DNA of 64,000 nt, from NCBI GenBank assembly GCA_004352715.1, contig SCFE01000077.1, positions 1,048,658 to 1,112,657 of the forward strand, written 5' to 3'. The DNA is from Hofstenia miamia. Its lineage: Eukaryota > Xenacoelomorpha > Acoela. This document shows, in pieces, positions 57,041 through 64,000 of the stretch; position 1 is the stretch's first letter; every line of letters begins with the position of its first letter. The notes beneath the pieces were generated by a model. The model was not told the origin of the DNA, made no database searches, and saw only the letters and a program-made list of their open reading frames with translations. The position numbers and the translations under genes were made by a program.

Positions 57041-57860
57041 TTGCCCCTAGAAATCTAATGGTGGTCATTCATAAAATTTGAATTCTTGAATAAATTAAGA
57101 AAATTAAAACTTCATAATATGAGTTGATTAAGTTTTCTTGTCCTTGCAAAAAATTATCTATTATTAAAGAGCTGTTTAAGATATAAAACAGCATAGCTAT
57201 TTGATTGTTTTTAGTGTTCTTACAGGTTGCTACAAGAAACTCATCCTTTAAAAACCCTTAATAATGAACTGTTTTAGATTCAGTTTTGTATGGCTGACAT
57301 TTTTTGCATATCTGCATTTATTCATCCTTGCTAATTTTAATATTGGTTATACACACTCAGTAATGACAATCTCTCAATGAAATTGGACTAACTTGATTTT
57401 GTAAAATGTGGCATTTCAGGTTAAACATTTCTGATAATTGTTCATAGTAATTTTTGAACCATTGCAGAATACCTGTTATTTATTTACTTATATTAACAAT
57501 GGTGAGTTGTTGTTTGATTTACCAGTTTTTGTTCATATTGTGGCATTGGTGAGAAATCAGCATGTGTTCCTAAAATTCTATTTTGAGTTGATGTGTGGAT
57601 TGACCAATGCCACAAAATAATTTAATTTTGCTGTTATACACTATCCTAATATAAATTAAAAGTAAAACAGGAGATAATGTTGAGGAAGAGTGGCCACAAT
57701 CAGCTGACCTGATACAGAAAACATTTAAGAAGAGTCACATAAGACTAGATCTCTAATTGATTAAGAATAAAGAAGTCCTAAATCAATTAGTAGTGAACCT
57801 AAGTCTATGTAAAAATAACTTAAGCTCATAGCATTTCTCATCTCATGCAACTTAGGTGAA
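57041..57860 (+). repeat. Left arm of a 6.7-kb inverted-repeat structure
   Basis: Matches the reverse complement of about 62840-63782 with moderate divergence and small indels. Shared blocks include CCTAGAAATCTAATGGTGG-like sequence at the outer end and ATTTTTGAACCATTGCAGAA near 57450. Similar short frames in both arms (57438-57620, plus; 63038-63256, minus) are copies of the repeat, not independent genes. Confidence 0.83.
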
Positions 57861-58660
57861 AGCATTAATAAAAATATTTATATTGAATGACAAGCAGTTC
57901 AACAGCCCTAGCCATACACCTAACCTATTGTAGAATCACTTGGGTGATTCTAGCAAACAAGAGAACACTGTGAAACCATTTCTCTATTTTCAGATGCTTG
58001 GGTGTCTTATATTTAATTCGTATTTACAATATTTACAAACATGAAAACAACTAATCAACATGAAAAGTGTGTGATCTGGCCAATAAATAACAACAACTAC
58101 TGACTGATGTTACACTATGTTAAAGGAAAACAAGCCAGGTGAAGTTGTAATGTGGCATCAGTATGGAAATCAGCATCAATAAAACACCAGGATTTGCTGA
58201 TATCTCAATAATTAACAGCCTGACTCCAGAGCCAAATGAGCCTATTCCTAGTAAAAGTTAAAGGTAGGTGGGAGATCAGGTAAAGGAAGGGTACATGGCC
58301 ACACTTGGTCAACCTGAAACAGAGAACCTTATCAGAAAGAGTTGTTTTAAACTGAGCCCTAATTTAAAAAATTTAAATGAAGAGAGAGAGAAGCCCTAAA
58401 AGTTCTTGAGTACAAAGTGTACCCAACATGCTTGAAAAACCTAAACTCAGTGCAGGCCTCAGCTCATGCAATTTAGGTGCTTCAATAAAATATAAAACAT
58501 AATGAATGAGAAACAATTGTGTAAAGCCCTATTCCTAGACTTGCTGAAGTGCCATAGTGATGGACTTGTAAAGCTGTACCTGAACAAAGCACTCTCAGCA
58601 ACAATCAGAAAATTAGAAAAGCATTTTTAAGAAATTATGTACACAACAAGAATTAAGCAG
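57861..58660. repeat. Interior repeats around a GAGTGGCCACACTTGG-type motif
   Basis: A block resembling GAGTGGCCACACTTGGCTGA occurs at about 57686 and 58300 (plus), at about 62070 (plus) and inverted near 63000-63030. Each is followed by AGAAAC/AGAGAC and TTAAGAAGAG-type sequence and preceded by AGTAAAA-GG-AGAT. Several copies of one short repeat therefore make up much of this domain. Confidence 0.65.
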
Positions 58661-59663
58661 TGAGTAAATTCTATTGAATATTGTTTAAAGAAAAGAAAAC
58701 AGGTAATGTATAAACAAAACATAGCACTAAGGCATACTGCAAATACTAGCAGGTGCCTTGTAACCTTTTGTATGGCAATAACTAAAACCAAAAATACTGT
58801 GTGGCAGAAATTTTAAACATTAAAAAATAGCACAGTTTGTCTAATCTTAATATGTCATTTGAGGCATTTACAAATTTGTTAAAATAGTGTACAATTTAAC
58901 ATTTCATAATTTTGAATTATTAATTACAAAATGTTTGTTAATGCAGCAGGTGATTGTAGCATAATCCAAAGCATAATGCTGCTAAAAGAAGAAAAGGATG
59001 GATGATTAGTCAGAATTTAGTGATTAAATACAATTTAGATTTATGTATCATCATTATGTTTGTAAAATGCAACCAAGAAACAATATAGCAAATTAGTACT
59101 TGTCAACAAATAATTTGACAAAAAAAAGGGGCAATAGCACTTCCATTATTTTTAGCCATTTTGGCAGATGATAGAATTTAAATTTCAAATGACAGGTAAT
59201 TTTTGAATTTAACTATAAATAGAGAGAAAATCAATTTGGAAACTGTTAAAGTAAATTCTTTGAAAATCTCATCTTTAGATTTCTTTCAGTTTGCTTATTA
59301 CTAAATCATGTCAAGCTAAACAATAGATGCATTAGTAGTGGCTTGGGCACACATCAGGACAATTTGAGGGTCCTTGATCCAAGCCATGAACCTGCATTTA
59401 CATTAGGGGTATGAATAGGAGTTTTTCTCTGTTTTGCTAACTATTGATTCATTCATTTGCATGTATCAAATAATTTATTTTCAGAGATAAGCCTAGTTAG
59501 CCTACCATAGGTTATATTTATATTACATTATCTTGACTAATTAGGTGACCTATAAATAGACTGATAAATAGACTGAGCATGTACTGTTATCTAAATGTAA
59601 GGTAGGAAGCTGCAAGTAACTGTTTACTTTGTTTATCTATATTAATTAAAGCCAATAGTTTTT

Positions 59664-59769
59664 GGTAATGGTTGAAGTAATATTTATTAAGCAGCTAGTG
59701 ACACTGCCAGGTTGCAGGTAATGGTTGAAGTAATATTTATTAAGCAGCTAGTGACACTGCCAGGTTGCA
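59664..59769 (+). repeat. Perfect 2 x 53-bp tandem repeat
   Basis: 59664-59716 is repeated without change at 59717-59769 (unit begins GGTAATGGTTGAAGTAATAT and ends CCAGGTTGCA). This is a recent duplication inside otherwise old-looking sequence. Confidence 0.95.
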
Positions 59770-61074
59770 AAGTACAAAGTTACACACTACAAATTGAGTT
59801 TAAGTCAGTTATATCCAGCCTTGAGGGTTGCACTGAGCTAAGATAGGGAACACATAAGTTACTTCATTGAGTTGAGACTTGGAACTACTTGATCAACAGT
59901 GGTGGCACACAGATGTGGAGTGATTTGGATATCAGAGTCAGCTGGAGGATATAGTGAAATCATGGAAAGAAACTGTGATGACATCATACCTAAATAGTAT
60001 TGGATTATTTGGAATTAATACCTGTTGGAGTAAGGAATTAATATCAGTACATCCCTACCCACATCTAACAGGAAATAATCATTTAAAAGAATAATTAACT
60101 CTCTGTTGAAGCCTGGTAGTGGATTCTACATGATGCCACAGTAACATGTCTGGGTGCTCTTTAACTACACAGTTGGAAAGTAAGAAACATATAATTTTTA
60201 AATAAAAATAAGTCAAAATAAAAGTAAAAAACGAATTTACTGAGAATAAACTGAAAAGAAATAAATGAACAATTCACAGCTATTTATAAAAATGAAAAAA
60301 AGTAACTGTAAACAAAATATACTGCATGAAAATATGAATAAATAGCTGACAGGTACAAATCAATCATCTGCTACAGATTTACCATGCAGTAAAATTAGAA
60401 GAAATTCAAACTAAAATATATAGCACCATTGTCACTATGTCAAAATTACAATTTTAATAAATTTGCAATAATAATATTGAAATTGAAATAAATGAAAAAT
60501 AAAGAATGCAACATAGATGAAAGTCTTTATACCACATTAGAATTTTATATGACTTTATTATGAAATTATTTTAATGCAAATTCATGAAATTCAAAATTAG
60601 TTGAGTAGAAAATTAATGAAATACAGATTTATTGTTATGTGAAATATTTGGAATATGAAATTATTGGAATACAATTTGAAAGAAAATTGAAATTTTTATA
60701 TGAAATATAGCTTCAAAGCACTTCTGCCTATAAAAATTATTGTTTATGAAAAACACTAACTAACTTTGCTATGCTTAAATGAATTTAAACCCAATAGGGT
60801 TCAAACAGAAAGAAACTATGTGGTCAGAATCATGTTTTTTCAATAAGCTCAAAGCTGTACATCTATGTTTTAAGTTTGAGCTCAAGTATGTTTTGAGGAA
60901 AACTGCTAGTTTGTTGAATGAATATGGTAAAGTTGGCTATTAAAAACAAGTAAGACAATCAATCTAAATTGCTTTTAACATTACTGCCAGTAATTCAACT
61001 AATCATGGACATTTCTACTTTTATCAGCCTACCTTCATTTTTATAAATAAAAATGATTTGTAGTAGAGTTCTTA

Positions 61075-61762
61075 GTACTTGTAATAGTAACAACTTGAAC
61101 TTGAATAAGCTCATAAAATTTGATCAGAAAAATTTATAAGAGAAATCATCAAAACTTGAACTTGATCAAAAATCCACTTGAAAATATTGTAAAAATTATA
61201 TTATTTTCATTTTCAATTTCTTTACCAATCACAAATAACTATTTTTAGCTTAGAATTATTGTAAAATAAATGTTTTTTACCCTAAAAACTCAGAATTAGA
61301 AAAAAACTTTATCAATCTCAGAATTTTCTTTAAAAAATACTTGAATTTGAACTTGAAATGCAAGAACCTGAACTCAACTTGAAACCCTGATTTGGGGTAA
61401 AGGAATTTGTTATGTGCTTCATGTAATGGGAATGTTGTTTAGTAATGACATTTTATATTTGTTAGAGTAATTCTTCTGTAGGGTTTTCAAGTTTTGTTTG
61501 AGTTAATTTGATTGAGTTCAAGGTTTTATGTTTTGAGTTCAATTTAAGTATTTGTTTAAAAATATTCCAATTTTGATCAAGTTTTTTTTAATTCTGAGTT
61601 TTTTAGTTTTGCTAAAGAAATTGAAATATTAAGTAATTTGATTTTTACTGTGGTTTTTTTGATTGAGTTTGAGTCTTGATGATTTCTCTTTGAGTTTTTC
61701 TGATCAAGGTTTGCAGCCTTATTTGAGTTTAAGTTCTTAACATTCCAAGTACTTGAAAACCC
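61075..61762. repeat. Foldback element with about 300-bp arms
   Basis: The arms at 61075-61392 and about 61480-61762 are complementary with divergence; for example TTGATCAGAAAAA and GAGAAATCATCAA recur inverted. Both arms are rich in the word AACTTGAACTC or its complement. The spacer is about 90 bp. It is nested inside the larger inverted repeat. Confidence 0.78.
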
Positions 61763-62839
61763 TGTTTCTCTCTCTATCACTTAATAATGAACTACTTTAG
61801 ATTCAGTTTTGTATGGCCATTGGAGGCTATTCACAAAATTGTAATTCTTGAATAAGTTTAAAAAAATTATGCTTTATTCAAGAGATATTAAAGACTCAAA
61901 TTGTAGCATTGGCATGGTATCTGCAGAAGTTCTATCTCCCTATCAAATGAGAGTTTGGTGATGAGCAAGGATTTGCTGGTGCTGCAATAAATAATTATTT
62001 CCTTCTCTTATTTAACCTTTTCCTAGTAAAAGTAAAAGGTGACAGGAGATTGAGTAAGGGAAGAGTGGCCATACTTGGCTGACCTGTTTCTAGACTAGAG
62101 CTTTATTAAAGAGAAAGAGAGAGTGAAGCCCTAATATTCTTGGGTGAAGTGTAATAAAACCTAAATGCTAAGTAGAAACCTAAACTTGGTGCATTCCTCA
62201 ATTTGTGCAAATTAGGTGTTAGCAATAATAATGAATTTCAGTAACTGATCTGTGATGATATTAAAAGATAGATTAAAAGAATAGTAAAGTCAAAATAAAA
62301 CATAATTTACTTTCTCATTACCAGAATGAATAATTGTACACATTTACATACTGTGGTGTAATTACAATAATTGGACTTTTCATTTCTTTACATATCACAA
62401 TTTCAATCTTAAGTATTTCAAATTTATTGTAATTGTATTTGGCAAAATAAAACACTGCTATTTTATTTTAGCTTGCATTTCTGCTAAGTTTAAACTTTTG
62501 GTAAAATTGATTAGCAGACACCAATTTGTACCTGCCACATGTTTGCCTATATTTCTTCAAGGTATGCTTTTGTTTACAGATACTGATCAAATTTTGTATA
62601 TATATCTGAATTTTGTTCATTTGAAGCCTGATCATTTTATTCTCAGAAAAGTCTTTGTACACATTTTCTTTTAACTGATACTTTTTATAAAATGTGCTTC
62701 CAATTTTTCAAATGTGTCTTCAGAGGACACCCATTCAGCAGACAAGCTGGTTAATTGTCATCCTTTAACTAGGTTAGGTATATGGATAGGGCACTTACAC
62801 AGCTGTTCCTTTGTAATGAAATTTATTATTAGTGCTTTC

Positions 62840-63782
62840 ACCTAAATTGCAAAAGATGTGAAGTGCACTGAACTTAGGTTATTTTACTTAGCACTTAGTT
62901 TCACCACTTGCACCCAAGAGTTAGGACTTCTTGTTTCTTAATCTAATTAGGCTCTAGTCTTATATGACTCTTCTAAAAAGTTATCTGTATCAGGTCAGTC
63001 AAGTGTGGCCACTCTCCCTTCCCACAAACTTTTAACTTTAATTAGTATAGGATATAATAGCAGAAGGGAAATTTAATTTTGTAGTATTGGTCAATCCACA
63101 CATCAACTCAAAATAGAATATTAGGAACACATGCTGATTTCTCACCAATGCCACAATATGATTAAAAACTGGCAAATCAAACAACAACTCACCATTGTTA
63201 ATATAAGTAAAGAAATAACAGGTATTCTGCAATGGTTCAAAAATTACTATGAACAATTATCAGAAATGTTTAACCTGAAATGGCACATTTTACAAAATCA
63301 AGTTTGTCAAATTTCATTGAGAGATTGTCATTACTAAGTGTGTATAACCAATATTGAAATTAGCAAGGATGAATAAATGCAGATATGCAAAAAATGTCAG
63401 CACATTACATGCATTTCAAATAACTGATGTCATTAGCCATACAAAACTGAATCTAAAACAGTTCATTATTAAGGGTTTTTAAAGGATGAGTTTCTTGTAG
63501 CAACCTGTAAGAACACTAAAAACACTAAAATTTTAGCTTTATTTCAATCACCCACTAGATATGCAACTTTATTTTTATAAAAATGACAATATGTATGGCC
63601 AATTGCATATGCCCAATCAAATAGCTATGCTGTTTTATATCTTAAACAGCTCTTTAATAATAGATAATTTTTTGCAAGGACAAGAAAACTTAATCAACTC
63701 ATATTGTGAAGTTTTAATTTTCTTAATTTATTCAAGAATTCAAATTTCATGAATGACCACAATTAGATTTCTAAGGGCAAGG
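62840..63782 (-). repeat. Right arm of the 6.7-kb inverted-repeat structure
   Basis: Inverted partner of 57041-57860, with the outer end near 63782 (TTAGATTTCTAAGGGCA). The remaining 200 bases of the window are featureless AT-rich sequence. Confidence 0.83.
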
Positions 63783-64000
63783 AGAGTTTTTAGGATATGT
63801 TGACACATGCTGAATTTTGGATTTAAATGGCCATTTATTATTCCATTTTTTTGTAATTGAATTTCTCAAACCAAATTTAATATATTTTTCTACTTATTAA
63901 TTAATATGTTTATTGAGTAGTCTGTACTTAAGATGATAGTTGCATAAGCAATTGAGGATGTCTATAGGAAGTACTCTATTAATTGAACATTATTCTTCCT

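Larger units (their letters stand above)
56634..64000. other. CpG-depleted repeat domain
   Basis: Scanning by eye I find only two CG dinucleotides (58019-58020 and 60232-60233) in about 7.4 kb, while GC, TG and CA are frequent and neighbouring sequence left of 56632 has many CG. No gene is supported; all open frames are short. The domain consists of inverted, foldback and direct repeats listed separately, with plain AT-rich sequence between. Confidence 0.88.

Noticed and set aside
57438-57620. A 60-aa frame nearly identical to one at 63038-63256, suggesting a conserved gene
   Set aside because: Both lie in the two arms of the same inverted repeat; the similarity is at DNA level and there is no family motif.

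Overview
Eukaryotic, AT-rich, repeat-dominated genomic DNA, almost certainly from an invertebrate animal. The support is a metazoan-type CABLES cyclin-box gene with a spliceosomal intron, plus hAT, piggyBac, Tc1/mariner, Penelope-like, CR1/Jockey-type non-LTR, Ty3/gypsy and Maverick/Polinton-type remnants. The sequence alone does not fix the phylum. There is no sign of a bacterial or organellar genome, and I found no tRNA, rRNA or CRISPR array. The sequence is a draft scaffold: five gaps of exactly 1000 N (26023-27022, 28538-29537, 32878-33877, 40253-41252, 54279-55278), several short N runs, and duplicated contig ends next to some of them.

Layout. 1-8.9 kb: a Russian-doll cluster of hAT elements. 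An outer non-autonomous element (1913-7264) is split by a ZMYM1-like hAT transposon (2813-6879, perfect 8-bp target duplication), which itself carries another hAT-type element (3152-4093, perfect 8-bp duplication). A second copy of the outer element at 24.55-25.46 kb lacks the insertion and acts as an empty site. 9.0-14.0 kb: two decayed non-LTR retrotransposons in tandem. 14-21 kb: a Tc1 fragment, a small cysteine-rich membrane-protein gene (18998-19498, minus) and an hAT MITE with a perfect 8-bp duplication. 22.2-24.5 kb: duplicated contig ends carrying Ty3/gypsy RT. 27.1-28.5 kb: remnant of a Polinton/adintovirus-type packaging ATPase and an overlapping small gene. 29.5-38.2 kb: a large inverted repeat centred on a gap with Penelope-like (GIY-YIG) sequence. 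39.5-43.0 kb: a direct repeat flanking a non-LTR RT fragment.

43.5-51.1 kb (minus strand) is the one clearly recognisable, apparently intact cellular gene: a two-exon CABLES homologue (341 aa). Its 6.5-kb intron has been filled by a dead piggyBac, hAT MITEs, a 427-bp tandem duplication and a 28-bp-TIR element. 53-56 kb holds a cluster of TGTACA palindromes, a hammerhead-ribozyme-like motif and a purine-rich tract. From about 56.63 kb to the end the DNA changes character: I find only two CG dinucleotides in about 7.4 kb, within a composite of inverted and foldback repeats.

Apart from the CABLES gene and the small membrane-protein candidate, nothing here looks like a working set of genes. The biology is that of mobile-element nesting, decay and methylation-type mutation, overlaid with assembly artefacts that should be resolved before structural claims are accepted.
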